NCBI GenBank assembly: GCA_032209605.1
Contig: JASFXZ010000054.1
Span: 1,054,001-1,118,000 of the forward strand
Source: Mactromeris polynyma
Taxonomy: Eukaryota; Mollusca; Bivalvia; Venerida; Mactridae
Length of the DNA stretch: 64,000 bases
Direction of reading: 5' to 3'
A model generated the notes under the pieces. It did not search any database and had not been told where the DNA came from. It saw nothing but the letters and a program-made list of their open reading frames with translations. The translations under genes and the position numbers were made by a program. Of this stretch, positions 21,688 through 47,972 are shown piece by piece. How positions within the stretch are numbered: position 1 is the stretch's first letter; each line of letters opens with the position of its first letter.

Positions 21688-23234
21688 CACTGACCCAAAA
21701 TGAAAACTTTACATCGATTTAAAAAGTCTATATTTTGTTGATAAATGTATATTCGGGGTTAATTATTCTTTCATTGAATCCTCAATGCAATATCAATGTG
21801 TTTATGTAATTTACTGGGAAAAAATCAGACAATGCATATTTTTTACGAACAATTAAGTGGACAGGGGTCGAAATGAAAATTCCAGAAAAATTAAAATTAT
21901 CACACAACATTTGGAGAAAAGAAAGTACTGACTGAGTGATTTTATAATAAGCATCAGTAACCAGTGTGACCGCCATTTTTACGAAAGCATTGGAGAATAC
22001 GTCGCCTCACTGAATTTACGTAACGTTGTATGACCGCGTTTGGAATGCGTTGCCATTTTAACATAAGTGCATTTCGGAGGTCACTTATGGTATCAATTTG
22101 ATGCTCGGACCTGGCTCTCCGATCCAATTCATCCCATATGTTTTCTATTGGGTTCAAGTCTGGTGATACATCGAGCCAAGGCAAAACGTTAACATTATTT
22201 TGAGCAAGGAATTGTGTAGTTATACGCGCCTTGTGGGCGTTGCATTGTCATGCTGGAAAGTACCAGGTCCGTTATGTCGCATGAATGGTATCATTGTATT
22301 GTTTAAAACATTGATATAACCTTGAGGATTGAGATTTCCTTGGATAATGACCAGATCAGTTTTCAGATTCGCCATTATCCCACCCCAGACCATATTACTA
22401 CCACCACCAAATATGTCTCTCTCAACAATCTGCAAGTCTTTCATTTCTACGACGATAGATGCTCATTCTGCCATCTGCATGGCTGACAGTAAACCGTGAC
22501 TCGTCGCTAAAAAGTATCGATTACCACTGGTTGCGCGTGAAATGCAAATGACGTCGTGCCGATAACAGTCTGGCAGCTCGATGACAAGCAGTCAAAATAT
22601 GTCCAGTATATGGACGACGAGCACGAATATGAACACGGTTCTGTCTCAAACGGTTTATGATCGTCTGTACCGTAACGCCGATCAGTAATGGTTGCTGGTA
22701 AAAAACGATTACGGTGGTGAGTCAACGTGATAACGCGATCAGTACGTAACGTTGTAGCACGTACACGACCGGGTCTTGCACGATCTCTGACAGATCCAGT
22801 AGTGTTGTACCGGTTCGCAAGATTATGAATATAGTCTGTCTGGAGCAGTCAAAATGACGCGCTACGTTATTTACCATTGACCGCGCCCGGAGCATACAAA
22901 TAGCCTGGTTACTCTGATCTTCAGAAAGTAGTGGCATCACTAAATGCAATTGATTTTTAAAACAAATTCAATATGTTTTGTCTGTGCTAAGCACCAAATG
23001 ATTACTTGTCAGTGTAAAACCTGTAAGTGAAACCAATGTTGCTGCGCACGTGCAAAGTAAGGAAAACTTTTTCCTGTTTGGACGCATGAATATACCGGCG
23101 ATTTTTAAAACAATTGCATAATCGTTATCCGCACTGAAATCGTGATAAACATGTGTAACACTTACAACAACATATATACTAACAAAAGAAATATTCAAAC
23201 AAATTAAGTGTAACGTTTTCATTTTGGGTCAGTG
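21688..23234 (-). mobile_element. Tc1/mariner-superfamily transposon, decayed
   Basis: The element starts CACTGACCCAAAATGAAAAC and ends with the inverse GTTTTCATTTTGGGTCAGTG. The terminal inverted repeats are about 28 bp, and each end is flanked by TA (21686-21687 and 23235-23236), the target duplication expected for Tc1/mariner. The length of 1547 bp suits a single transposase gene, which lies on the minus strand in several frames. Confidence 0.9.
21957..22949 (-). pseudogene. Tc1-like transposase, frameshifted
   Basis: From the N-terminal side the remains are: a helix-turn-helix-like segment (QSNQAICMLRARSM, VARHFDCSRQTIF) at 22722-22949; the first catalytic aspartate in FSDESRFTV near 22490, in another frame; FGGGSNMVWGGIMA and FQHDNATP (second aspartate) at 22220-22444; and PWLDVSPDLNPIENIWDEL with the final glutamate at 21954-22184. 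These are the blocks of a DD34E transposase. At least three frame changes and the PTRRV break after the second aspartate show that it is inactive. The C-terminus KNGGHTGY resembles that of the second transposase in the window, yet the TIRs are unrelated, so the two are different families. Confidence 0.85.
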
Positions 23235-24549
23235 TAGTAATACTCGTGTGTTCCATAATTTACTTAAATCATTGTTATTTCATAATTGTTTAATTTTTGT
23301 AAGATAGAAACATACGTTCCTAGAAAATGATGTTATTTTCAGTCTGAAGGAAAATGTTGTATTATATGGTTGTTCCACAGGTAATTTAAACAAACAACCT
23401 CTATTCTTACTAGTAAATAGGCCATAAAGAACAATACAATAGTTTGTTTCAAGTACCTGTGGGAACGTTCTTTAAGAGGTGATATATCCAATTTGTATTC
23501 TTGTATAATTTTCTTAACGATTTAATTCAATTTAAGTAGCTTTCAAGTCTGTCGCCTTCTATTTCCCTTCTGTAGAATATGTAATCCAGTACTTTTTAAA
23601 AGGGTCACATATGCTCCTGACATCTGGGGCAATATAACAGATACATCTGAAGTAAATTCTTAACCTTATCCTTAAATTTACATTTGGTTTATTTAACATA
23701 CATGCTTTTATATGGTCAAATCAAGAGTGATAAATGAATAGTATTAATATGTTGTTGTCATTATCAATACAAAGCCTCACAGTTTTAATGTGGTTTTGGA
23801 AATACATTCATTTGAAGTTTTGAACTTAAGTGAAAATATTTAAGATTCACTTAAGCTGTTTCTGTAATACGGGTTTCTGGTTAGATCATTCTGCTATGTT
23901 ATGATCATTCTGCTATGTTATGCAGTTATGTACCTATCAATAATTGTGGGTGTGGGGGCAGCTGGCTCAACCCCGGGGAACTAGACAATTTGTCTAACGA
24001 TTACCCCTCAAGAGCCATGCATATATTTTTGTCTCACTTTCCCAATTCTAACATCTATTAAAATCCCAGCCAAAGTTTATTTCCTGGGACCCAGAATAAT
24101 TCAGCATGTCAAATTCCCACCTATCATGCATTCTCAACTTTTTCTATTCGAATATATTACAATACTGCCTTTTCTTTTTCGGCGCAGCCGTACTAACATG
24201 GTTTTGATATTTGCATATTCAGTGTTTTGTAAACCAATCAAATCATACGTTAACCACCAAGGCAATTTTGCGCAATTTCTCTTCAATTAAAAAATATGTG
24301 TAACCTTGAAGCAGATTGGTTAACATTTTGTACCGTGTATTTCAAGATTTATCCAGTAAGTAGGCTAGTGTTGTTATTCATCACCACGGGGCATTGTCCG
24401 GTGTTGGAATTACGAGACTTTCTTGGTTTTATGTACCAATCGCGAACATTTATATTGTTTTAATCAGATAAACGCTATGTAACAAGTTTATTAACATGGA
24501 TGTGTGAGTTACAAAAATAAGTGTGAACAATATCTACTGATTATATTTT
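23235..24549. other. Non-coding; contains a relic end of the CAGGGCCCG element
   Basis: No gene was found. Around 23845-23880 the words CTTAAGCTGTTTCTGTAATA and CGGGTTTCTGG resemble the right end of the 6644-8787 element. ATTCTTAACCTTATCCTTAA near 23655 resembles its subterminal part. This is probably a decayed, short member of that family. Confidence 0.45.
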
Positions 24550-25285
24550 CTTCTTTGTTGTCATGTAACACATTCATGAGAGATGGCGAATCATGAGACG
24601 TTAACATCCGCTTCTTTGTTGTCATGTAACACATTCATGAGAGATGGCGAATCATGAGACGTTAACATCCGCTTCTTTGTTGTCATGTAACACATTCATG
24701 AGAGATGGCGAATCATGAGACGTTAACATCCGCTTCTTTGTTGTCATGTAACACATTCATGAGAGATGGCGAATCATGAGACGTTAACATCCGCTTCTTT
24801 GTTGTCATGTAACACATTCATGAGAGATGGCGAATCATGAGACGTTAACATCCGCTTCTTTGTTGTCATGTAACTCATTCATGAGAGATGGCGAATCCTG
24901 AGCCGTTAACATCCGCTTCTTTGTTGTCATGTAACTCATTCATGAGAGATGGCGAATCCTGAGCCGTTAACATCCGCTTCTTTGTTGTCATGTAACACAT
25001 TCATGAGAGATGGCGAATCCTGAGCCGTTAACATCCGCTTCTTTGTTGTCATGTAACACATTCATGAGAGATGGCGAATCCTGAGTCGTTAACATCCGCT
25101 TCTTTGTTGTCATGTAACACATTCATGAGAGATGGCGAATCCTGAGTCGTTAACATCCGCTTCTTTGTTGTCATGTAACACATTCATGAGAGATGGCGAA
25201 TCCTGAGTCGTTAACATCCGCTTCTTTGTTGTCATGTAACACATTCATGAGAGATGGCGAATCCTGAGACGTTAACATCCGCTTT
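24550..25285. repeat. 61-bp tandem repeat, 12 units
   Basis: The unit begins CTTCTTTGTTGTCATGTAAC and ends GTTAACATCCG, with a period of exactly 61 bp. Diagnostic sites change in blocks along the array: units 1-5 have ATCATGAGACG; units 6-7 have AACTCATTC with ATCCTGAGCCG; unit 8 has only the latter; units 9-11 have ATCCTGAGTCG; unit 12 has ATCCTGAGACG. Within a block the units are identical. No protein is encoded. Confidence 0.97.
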
Positions 25286-25755
25286 TGGTAAAACTATTAT
25301 TCGGTGGATGTGGAAATTTACGCTGTGGAAAATGTTTGCGAATTTTGTGCAATCGTGAAATTCTCAAACTTTTCCACCTCACAAACTTTTCCACTCCACA
25401 ATTCACTAATTTAATTCAAAATATATTGGAGTTCATTCTGACGTTGAATCCTGTCTTTGTTTTCATTGATTCAAGAACGATGTTAACGGTATATTAATGT
25501 TTGTACTGCAGAATTAGAGGGAAAACCCATAGTTATACCAATCCGGAGTATATCTATTGATATCAAATTTATTTTGATATGACAACAGGATTTATATGCT
25601 GACATCAGAAGTACATGGCAATACATTCAGCTGAATGTCCACATAATAGGGAATTCAATATGTCTTGACGTATAGTCAATATGTTGTAAATATCATCAAA
25701 GTAAAACATAACTGCACAGTGAACAAAGCAGAGTATCATTCAGTCTATATATATA
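25286..25755. other. No gene recognised
   Basis: Flank between the 61-bp array and the second Tc1-like element. The 70-codon frame at 25285-25497 has no family resemblance. Confidence 0.4.
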
Positions 25756-27234
25756 CTAGCGGAAAAAAGAAACTGTGCATGTGTATAATATGCTATAACT
25801 TAGGACGTATGTAAGGAATCGCAATAAAAATTTCAACAGGGTTTTATCTTACCTTTATTTAACACCAGCTCAATTGATATGGTTATTGAATCAGCTGCGT
25901 CTTAGATAGAGATCAGTTTTCAGAGACGTTCTCTAAACAAAGTTCAGCTCATCAATACCGTGTATGTCCACCATTGGAATCGATGCATGCTTGACAACGA
26001 TGCCGCATTGATGTGACAAGTGTTCTGAAAAATGCCTGGGGAATACCATTCCACAGGTCAGGTAACGTCAACGGCTGATTTTGGAGGCCACGTAACCGTC
26101 GCTGCATCTCATCCCACACGTGTTCTATAGGCGACAAATCCGGTGATATTGCAGGCCAGGGCAGCACATTCACATTGTTATGGGTCAAAAAGTCGGTGAC
26201 GACCCGCGCGACGTGCGGGCGAGCGTTATCCTGTTGCAGCGTGGCGTTACGTTGCTGCACAAATGGAAGGACGTGAGGCCGTATGATTTCGTCACGATAT
26301 CTGATGCCTGTAAGTGTGCCGTCTACAACCACAAGTGCTGTTCTACCACGGGATGAGATGCCACCCCACACCATGACACTACCTCCGCCGAATGGACGTA
26401 GTTCAATCACACAACTGTCATGGAAACGTTCACCAACACGACGGTACACTCTAGAACGGCCGTCGCTGCTGTCGAGATGGAACCTGGACTCATCCGTGAA
26501 AAGAATACTTGCCCAGTCCTGTTGCGTAAAGTGTATGTGTCTTCTACACCAGGCAAAACGTGCTACACGATCACGTTGCTGCAGAACAGGACGTATTGCA
26601 GGACGTCGTGGACGTATGCCTCGTTCACGCAATCGATTACGTACCGTTCGGGGACTGATTCTTCTAAGGCCAGGAATACTTCTAGCCGTCAAAGAAGCAG
26701 TTCTGAGTCGGTCACGGAGATGAACCACCCGGATGTACGTATCATGGCGAATAGACGTTACGCGTGGACTTCCTGATCGAGGCCGGTCTCTGGTTGCCCC
26801 AAACTGTTGGTGCCGTCTCCATTAGGCGTCTACAGTATTTCGGTGAACGCCAAATTGTCTGGCAACGTCAGTATGACGTAGACCAGCTTCAGTCATGCCT
26901 ACGGCGCGGCATCTGTCAGTTTCGTTCAACCTTGGCATGGCGTATCAACGACGTTTTTTCAAAATTATCCTGGTTTTGTGTCTTACATGTAACAACACTA
27001 TGTTTTAACACAGGTTTAGGCGACAAACGTGTTTGCAATTGACTGCTGCACGAAAAAAACGTGAAAAAGAAGACGTTAGCCTGACAGGCAAACTACCCGT
27101 GCAACTCATGCACTGGCCAGTGTAAATGACCGAGAGGGATACACAACTTACATGTGTAAAGTTTCAAGCTTTAATTTATAAAATTGAAGGATATATGAAC
27201 AGTTTACACATGCACAGTTTCTTTTTTCCGCTAG
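25756..27234 (-). mobile_element. Tc1/mariner-superfamily transposon, nearly intact
   Basis: It starts CTAGCGGAAAAAAGAAACTG and ends with the exact inverse CAGTTTCTTTTTTCCGCTAG. The perfect terminal inverted repeat is at least 30 bp and each end abuts TA. Its 1479-bp length is normal for the superfamily. A single transposase frame on the minus strand fills most of it. The TIR identity and the near-complete frame suggest a much younger insertion than the element at 21.7-23.2 kb. Confidence 0.93.
25952..26938 (-). pseudogene. Tc1-like DD34E transposase with one in-frame stop
   Basis: From the ATG at 26938 (MPRLNETDRCRAVGM) the frame runs 329 codons to the stop. A TAA at 26822-26824 falls in the N-terminal DNA-binding region, between HRNTVDA and WRRHQQFG, after about 38 codons. 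The rest is uninterrupted: second helix-turn-helix (ARSIPGLRRISPRTVRNRL), first aspartate in ILFTDESRF, FGGGSVMVWGGIS, second aspartate in LQQDNARPHVARV, and glutamate in PAISPDLSPIEHVWDEM, with normal spacing for DD34E. The protein would cut and paste its own TIR-flanked DNA at TA sites in the nucleus. A product starting at the internal ATG at 26728 would keep the catalytic triad but lose most DNA-binding residues. Confidence 0.9.
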
Positions 27235-27631
27235 TATATATACCGGTAAGTCCAGTGTCCTGCAAGTAAGTGACACTATAAAGGCAAGTTCATTGTTCAG
27301 CTCTCACAGGAAATTGCTACGAGTTTTCTCCATTTACCCCTTCTAGAGTTATATCCCTTTATCCCTTCTATAAGAAAGGGAGAGAACTCATGACAATCTA
27401 ATGTGGTTCTGAGAACATACCTAGTTCTATCGCATATTGTACACAAGCTTTAAGTCAGAAAATGCTTTAATAAACAGAACACATTGCAGATTCTTATTGC
27501 ACATGTATTTGTTTCAGGTCCTAGATGAAAACAGACAACTACTGTGTGCAAATCTGTATCCAAAATTGCACTATCCATACCTCAGATCAAAGTAAGCGTG
27601 TCTGAGTTGTATACACATTAGTAGAAGCTAA
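27235..27631. other. No gene recognised
   Basis: Unique DNA without recognisable coding or repeat structure. Confidence 0.4.
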
Positions 27632-27659
27632 GTGATTATTTTCTATCCCAGTCATTATC

Positions 27660-28214
27660 TCCACTGTGTTGGTGTATTTTTTATTATTGTTGCTGCTGCT
27701 AATATTACAGCTATTGCTGCTGATTTTATTGTTGTTGCCATATTTGTTGTTGCTATAGTAGTTGTTGCTGCTAATTTTGTTGTTGTTGCTATAGTAGTTG
27801 TTGCTATAGTAGTTATTGCTGCTGATTTTGTTGTTGTTGCTATATTTGTTGTTCCTCCTGATTTTGTTGTTGTTGCTTTAGTTGTTATCGGTAAAGTTGT
27901 TGTTGCTATAGAAGCTGTTGCTAATGATTTTGTTGATGTTGATATATTTGTTGTTGATGTAGTTGTTGTTGCTGCTGATTTTGTTGTTGTTGCTGCTGAT
28001 TTTGTTGTTGTTGTTGCTATAGTTATTGTTGCTACTGATTTTGTTGTTGTTGCTATAGTTGTTGTTGTTGCTATAATTGTTGTTGTTGCTGATTTTGTTG
28101 TTGTTGGTATAGTTTTTGTTTTTGCTAATTTTGTTGTTATTGTTATAGATGTTGTTGGTGCAATTGTTCTTGTTTCTTTTTGTTATTGCTGTTGTTGATT
28201 TGTTGCTGCTGCTG
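27660..28214. repeat. TTG/TGC-rich trinucleotide repeat tract
   Basis: Imperfect runs of GTTGTTGTT and TGCTGCT alternate with GATTTTG and GCTATAG words. The plus-strand open frame of 188 codons is a string of Val, Ala, Ile and Phe (VVVAIVVVA-like), as any such tract gives. There is no signal peptide or start context that would make it a gene. Confidence 0.85.
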
Positions 28215-28775
28215 TTGCTATGGCTGTTGTATTGATAGTGCTGCTATCAATGTTGTATTGATAGTGTTGCTATAGATGTTGTATTGATAGTGTTGCTATA
28301 GCTGTTGTATTGATATGGTTGCTATAGCTGTTGTATTGATATGGTTGCTATAGCTGTTGTATTGATAGTGTTGCTATAGCTGTTGTATTGATAGTGTTGC
28401 TATAGCTGTTGTATTGATATTGTCGCTATGGCTGTTGTATTGATATTGTTGCTATAGATGTTGTATTGATATTGTTGCTATGGCTGTTGTATTGATAGTG
28501 TTGCTATATATGTTGTATTGATAGTGTTGCTATAGCTGTTGTATTGATATTGTTGCTATGGCTGTTGTATTGATATTGTTGCTATAGCTGTTGTATTGAT
28601 ATTGTTGCTATGGCTGTTGTATTGATAGTGTTGCTATGGCTGTTGTATTGATATTGTTGCTATAGATGTTGTATTGATAGTGTTGCTATAGCTGTTGTAT
28701 TGATATTGTTGCTATGGCTGTTGTATTGATATTGTTGCTATAGCTGTTGTATCGATATTGTTGCTATCATTGCTG
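28215..28775. repeat. 26-bp tandem repeat, about 21 units
   Basis: The unit TTGCTATAGCTGTTGTATTG plus ATATTG or ATAGTG repeats every 26 bp. Three positions vary (TATAGC/TATGGC, GATAGTG/GATATTG, GCTGTT/GATGTT) and the variants are interspersed, not blocked, unlike the 61-bp array. It shares vocabulary with the preceding TTG-rich tract and probably grew out of it. Confidence 0.93.
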
Positions 28776-29066
28776 TTGCTGATTTTGTTGTTTTGTTTCT
28801 ACTGTTACAAACATTGTTCTGGATGCTTTTTCATTTTTGTATGCTTAATTCTACAGGCATGTAATCAGTAAGGACGATGAGGAAAAAATTGAATCTCAGA
28901 CGATGACGAAACTAAAGATTCACAAGCTTTTAGATATACTGGTAACATACATTTGTACTGTAATTATTGTTTTATAATAAGAGAATATGGTGTTTGTATT
29001 CAGTACATGCTATGGTAGTTAACAAAATATTGCCATGTATTGAGTTATTCAATTATCTAGAAAATA
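28776..29066. other. No gene recognised
   Basis: Unique sequence. A short stretch near 28860-28920 looks codon-like, but no bounded exon could be drawn. Confidence 0.35.
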
Positions 29067-29233
29067 CAGTAAAACCTCACTTAAAGACCACCTCAAAAAT
29101 AACACCACCTCAAAATTAAGAACACAATTGTTCATTGCTCTGCTCTTTATTCAACCGCGATATGAAAACCACCTCAAGATTAAGACCAGTTTTCAAGGGT
29201 CCCAATGGTGGTCTTATTATTGAGGTTTTATTG
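29067..29233. mobile_element. MITE-like element with CARTAAAACCTCA ends
   Basis: The left end CAGTAAAACCTCACTTAAAG, followed by ACCACC, pairs with the right end GGTGGTCTTATTATTGAGGT followed by TTTATTG, giving about 26 bp of imperfect terminal inverted repeat. The 167-bp interior repeats CCACCTCAAAATTAAGA-like words. The left flank is TA. No coding capacity. Confidence 0.65.
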
Positions 29234-29283
29234 AACTTAGCAATGCTGAGTGCTGCAGTATCTATGATGAAAACCTTAATAAG

Positions 29284-30415
29284 ATTGATCTGGGTCGTAC
29301 ATCGTAGCACGACCACTGAGAATAACATAACATATGGTTGATCTGGGTCGTACATCGTAAGTCGACCTTTGAAAAAACACTAATGTATTGTTGATCTGGG
29401 TCGTACATCGTAAGTCGACCATTGAAAAAACACTAATGTATTGTTGATCTGGGTCGTACATCGTAAGTCGACCATTGAAAAAACACTAATGTATTGTTGA
29501 TCTGGGTCGTACATCGTAAGTCGACCATTGAAAAAACACTAATGTATTGTTGATCTGGGTCGTACATCGTAAGTCGACCATTGCAAAAACACTAATGTAT
29601 TGTTGATCTGGGTCGTACATCGTAAGTCGACCATTGAAAAAACACTAATGTATTGTTGATCTGGGTCGTACATCGTAAGTCGACCATTGAAAAAACACTA
29701 ATGTATTGTTGATCTGGGTCGTACATCGTAAGTCGACCATTGAAAAAACACTAATGTATTGTTGATCTGGGTCGTACATCGTAAGTCGACCATTGAAAAA
29801 ACACTAATGTATTGTTGATCTGGGTCGTACATCGTAAGTCGACCATTGAAAAAACACTAATGTATTGTTGATCTGGGTCGTACATCGTAAGTCGACCATT
29901 GAAAAAACACTAATGTATTGTTGATCTGGGTCGTACATCGTAAGTCGACCATTGAAAAAACACTAATGTATTGTTGATCTGGGTCGTACATCGTAAGTCG
30001 ACCATTGAAAAAACACTAATGTATTGTTGATCTGGGTCGTACATCGTAAGTCGACCATTGAAAAAACACTGATGTATTGTTGATCTGGGTCGTACATCGT
30101 AAGTCGACCATTGAAAAAACACTAATGTGTTGTTGATCTGGGTCGTACATCGTAAGTCGACCATTGAAAAAACACTAATGTATTGTTGATCTGGGTCGTA
30201 CATCGTAAGTCGACCATTGAAAAAAACACTAATGTATTGTTGATCTGGGTCGTACATCGTAAGTCGACCATTGAAAAAACACTAATGTATTGTTGATCTG
30301 GGTCGTACATCGTAAATCGACCAATGAAAAAACACTGATGTATTGTTGATCTGGGTCGTACATCGTAAGTCGACCATTGAAAAAACACTAATGTATTGTT
30401 GATCTGGGTCGTACC
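29284..30415. repeat. 53-bp tandem repeat, about 21 units
   Basis: The unit runs GATCTGGGTCGTACATCGTA, then AGTCGACCATTGAAAAAACA, then CTAATGTATTGTT, period 53 bp. The first unit (29284-29336) is highly diverged, the second has CTTT for CATT, and nearly all later ones are identical until the array breaks off after GGTCGTAC at 30413. One unit has an extra A (about 30228). Minus-strand open frames inside are produced by the repeat. Confidence 0.97.
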
Positions 30416-32540
30416 TAACACTGTCACGAATTCTTTTTTCAAACTGTATTAGAACAACTTACATATTCTAATGAATCCTGTTGACATTAATCTGTAAGTT
30501 TGGTCCATGACAACTAGCCCTGCATACCAAATAAAAATATGTATCTATTTCACTGGTTGAAATGCAATTCTCCAATTTGCTACCTTTTTTAATTGATATT
30601 TTACAGGATATCTACGCACTTAAGTAATATTCGAAGCTATCAATAAATTATTGACAATCGCTGTCTTACAATTGACGCATGCATGGCCAATGCACTATCG
30701 ACAACGTCGATAAATATATCTGGTCCATTTTCGTTTTTATGAATACAGAAGGAAAATATTATTTTTTTCTAAGTTTCAATATAATCACAACATTTATTTC
30801 TTATTGAAGTAAGCTTTATTATGATACAATTTTTATTCTGAAAATTATTATCTTCAAGCATCCCATTCAATTTGAATTGGTTCACTATCGGCACCCCTAA
30901 ATTACTATATAAGCGTGTGTATGCAATATATATGAAAAACCGCTATGTTGAATATGCGGTTTAGGCATTTGTAAGTACGGAGGACTGGCGAGGACTTGTT
31001 CATTTATTCATATTTCCATAACGTGACATTGTGGAGAACATGATATCACGTGTTACCATGAGATGATGTATTTAGATGTCAACACCGGGCATTCGTAGAT
31101 AAAACTCTTTTTAGAATAACATATATTTATTTAGTGAACGTACAAATTCAGAAATCATATATAATAATGTACATAAATGATAAAAAACAGCAAAACGCGG
31201 CATTACATCTTTCTCCTCTCAGATTGCTACAATGCGTCGCCTTATTTCCAGAATCCCGTAACTCAATTGTTGGTGGTTTTGGGTATTTGGTATCGTTGAA
31301 GCCGTCTTTCAAAGCTCTTTCCATCAGTACTACATAACTTAAATAAAATGCAATTCGATAACCCCGTAACAATTATATCAAGGGAGTAAACCTTTAAAGT
31401 TGTTTGTCTCAAAAAGATGAAAAACAAGTTATGGGGTTCTGGAAATAATGTGACGAATTGTAGAATCAAACCACCGAAATTGAATTTCATTTAACAAACC
31501 GACTTGTTTGATATTGACGTATTGTTTACGAAGCAGATTTTGGACATCAAAATGAAAACAGTGACGTTGATAAATCGGAAAGGTTTTTCTAATTTATTGT
31601 TTTGATGACAAACAGAGAATGGCACGTGGTGTATTTGCATTACAAAAGTTTTCATAGGTATTTTCATGTCGGAAATGATCCAATTTAAAAGTTTATGCTT
31701 ATTCAGTGGTAGTGAAGTTTCTCTGAAGAATGTTAGGAGTTAAATATCTTATTGCTTTCAAATTATATCAAATTCTGCAAACTATTTTGTTTTGATGGGG
31801 AGACTGCCATTCCTTACTGTATATGTAAAAATAAGTTAACATTCATTAATTACAAATAAACTGTCCTGCCGCTTTAAGACATGTATTCATTGTTGCCTCA
31901 CAAACCACCAGTTAGCAATTGAACGTATGAAGTATAGTTTGATGTACAAAGTAGACATAAATGAATGACAAAAGGTATATAACTATGTAACTAACCCTAA
32001 AACAATACATGAAACATTATATACATACAGGTGTTCGTTATATCCAATAATTCGTTATTACCGTGTTCGCTTTAACCATTTATTTTCATATAGAACAAAT
32101 AAGGACCAAAAATAGGGCCAGAAAAAAGTGTACATTATAACTCGGAAGTTCGCTATAACCAAGTGAAGGTTACTGGCCATGTAATTTACTCAATTTCATC
32201 CACTTAAATTACGACTTCAATTTTACAACATTTTACAAAATATAACGGACACAAAAACATAATTATACTAGTATAACATTGTATGGAAATGATAACAATT
32301 TGGAGGTTAAGATTTGTTATGCAACAAAAAATATTGCCGAGCTGTTACGATTGCTGGTCTCTCCAGATCCAAAAAGGATTACGGTTTATTCACCGAAATT
32401 CAGTTGATTTCGGTAAGGAAACGCACCCCTTTTCCAAAGATTAACCAATCCGCGTCAAGATTACACACGTTGTTAGGTTGAAGAGAAGTTTTGAAGTCAA
32501 AATACTTTTTCCGTGGATAATTCTTCCACTAGGCATTGTT
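30416..32540. other. No gene recognised; contains a fold-back segment
   Basis: Downstream of the receptor gene's 3' end. Apart from the inverted repeat at 31226-31466, the words GTTCGTTATATCC and GTTCGCTATAACC at 32033-32160 resemble the edges of an old repeat, but no boundaries could be fixed. The short frames at 31134-31490 lie over the fold-back segment and are not genes. Confidence 0.4.
31226..31466. repeat. Fold-back (MITE-like) segment
   Basis: GCTACAATGCGTCGCCTTAT followed by TTCCAGAATCCCGTAACT at 31226-31262 is inverted at 31427-31466 as AGTTATGGGGTTCTGGAAAT followed by AATGTGACGAATTGTAG. This gives about 37 bp with five or six mismatches around a 165-bp interior. It has no coding capacity and no second copy in the window. 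Confidence 0.55.
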
Positions 32541-32705
32541 TAAACATGTATATTTTGTATTTCAATTATCTTTTTATTTAACACGTTCGTAATAAACATT
32601 ATTTTTATCTTAAATAATAGCCGCGATATCAACATTTTACATATTGCAACGTCATTGCGTGACGTCATATTTGAATAAAATTGTGACGTCATTTTTATTA
32701 CATAC
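32541..32705 (-). promoter_or_regulatory. Receptor 3' UTR with polyadenylation signals and two CRE-type palindromes
   Basis: On the minus strand AATAAA occurs at 32694-32699 and again at 32573-32578; the second is the likelier signal. Two perfect TGACGTCA octamers lie at 32660-32667 and 32684-32691, and a half site ACGTCA at 32649. TGACGTCA is the cAMP-response element palindrome. Its presence in a 3' UTR may be chance, or a relic of an M1-like element, which also carries this word. Confidence 0.5.
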
Positions 32706-47088
<14,383 letters not shown>

Positions 47089-47247
47089 CTGGGGTTTTGC
47101 AAACAGACGGACGTTGATTTACTTCGTAGATTTTCCTTAGCATACGTAACAGATAAGTGTGTGAAAGAATGAGTGAAACGGACCCGTTCTGTACACAAAT
47201 AATACAGGACAACCTCGATAGAACGTCCGTCCGTAGAGGAACAACCT

Positions 47248-47972
47248 CATTGCGTAAAACGCAAGCCCGAACTTTCACTTTTATGAATTTATTTTGAAAA
47301 TCCTTTGTATGACACCGATACATTTCAATTAAAATACATGAAGTATGAATCTTGATTCGTAAAATCGTAAAATTCATCATTAAAAAGAACGCGATGCTTT
47401 GCGATGAGTTCGATATGACAATGAGGCGATTTAGTGCAATTCATTGGCTATGTGTACTTTATACAGGCGAGCTCAAACGTATCTGCAAACCTATTGCGAG
47501 CTGTTGTGTGACCGTAGCTCTACAACTGAATTGTACAAATAGACATACAAGTGTTTTAAAACAAACACATATTTTCGTTTGTTTATTCGTTTATTGTGCA
47601 TTATGTAATTTTCATATCTTAACTAATGAAATGTTAGATAAATAACAATAGCTCAACAAAACATGATTAAAAATAGTAATCATAACGAACATTGAGAAAT
47701 GTAATACATTTTGCAGAAAATGATGAACATACAAAACATGTCTTCTGATTTCTAGAACATTATAAATCATTATTTACAAAAGTAAATGCGTGCACTGATG
47801 CAGTACATTCATTTACTACCACTGTATGTCACATGACGAGGAGTCTGATACAAGGGTCTACATAAGGGGCCAAGTGCACTTGACGAACTTTAAATAATTG
47901 AATGATTTCATATAGTTACAATTGAAAAAAGGTCAACATGTTTAGATTCATAAAATCGGTGATGTCAGTGTA
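47248..47972 (+). repeat. Unique flank of the satellite, right arm of the large inverted duplication
   Basis: Inverse of 39806-40534. It begins at GCGTAAAACGCAAGC, a small hairpin-forming word (TTGCGT/ACGCAA), only 160 bp upstream of the Cys-loop exon, and runs to the array edge. The 97-codon frame at 47352-47645 corresponds to the 83-codon frame of the left arm. Confidence 0.93.

Noticed and set aside
22968..23222. 84-codon minus-strand frame with hydrophobic segments
   Set aside because: It lies in the right terminal part of the decayed Tc1-like element, including its TIR, and has no homology.
27632..28198. 188-codon Val/Ala-rich frame resembling a membrane protein
   Set aside because: Product of a TTG/TGC trinucleotide tract. 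Hydrophobicity follows from the base composition.
29284..30415. CRISPR-like regular array
   Set aside because: The units are contiguous identical 53-bp repeats with no variable spacers, in a eukaryotic context. The same holds for the 61-bp array.
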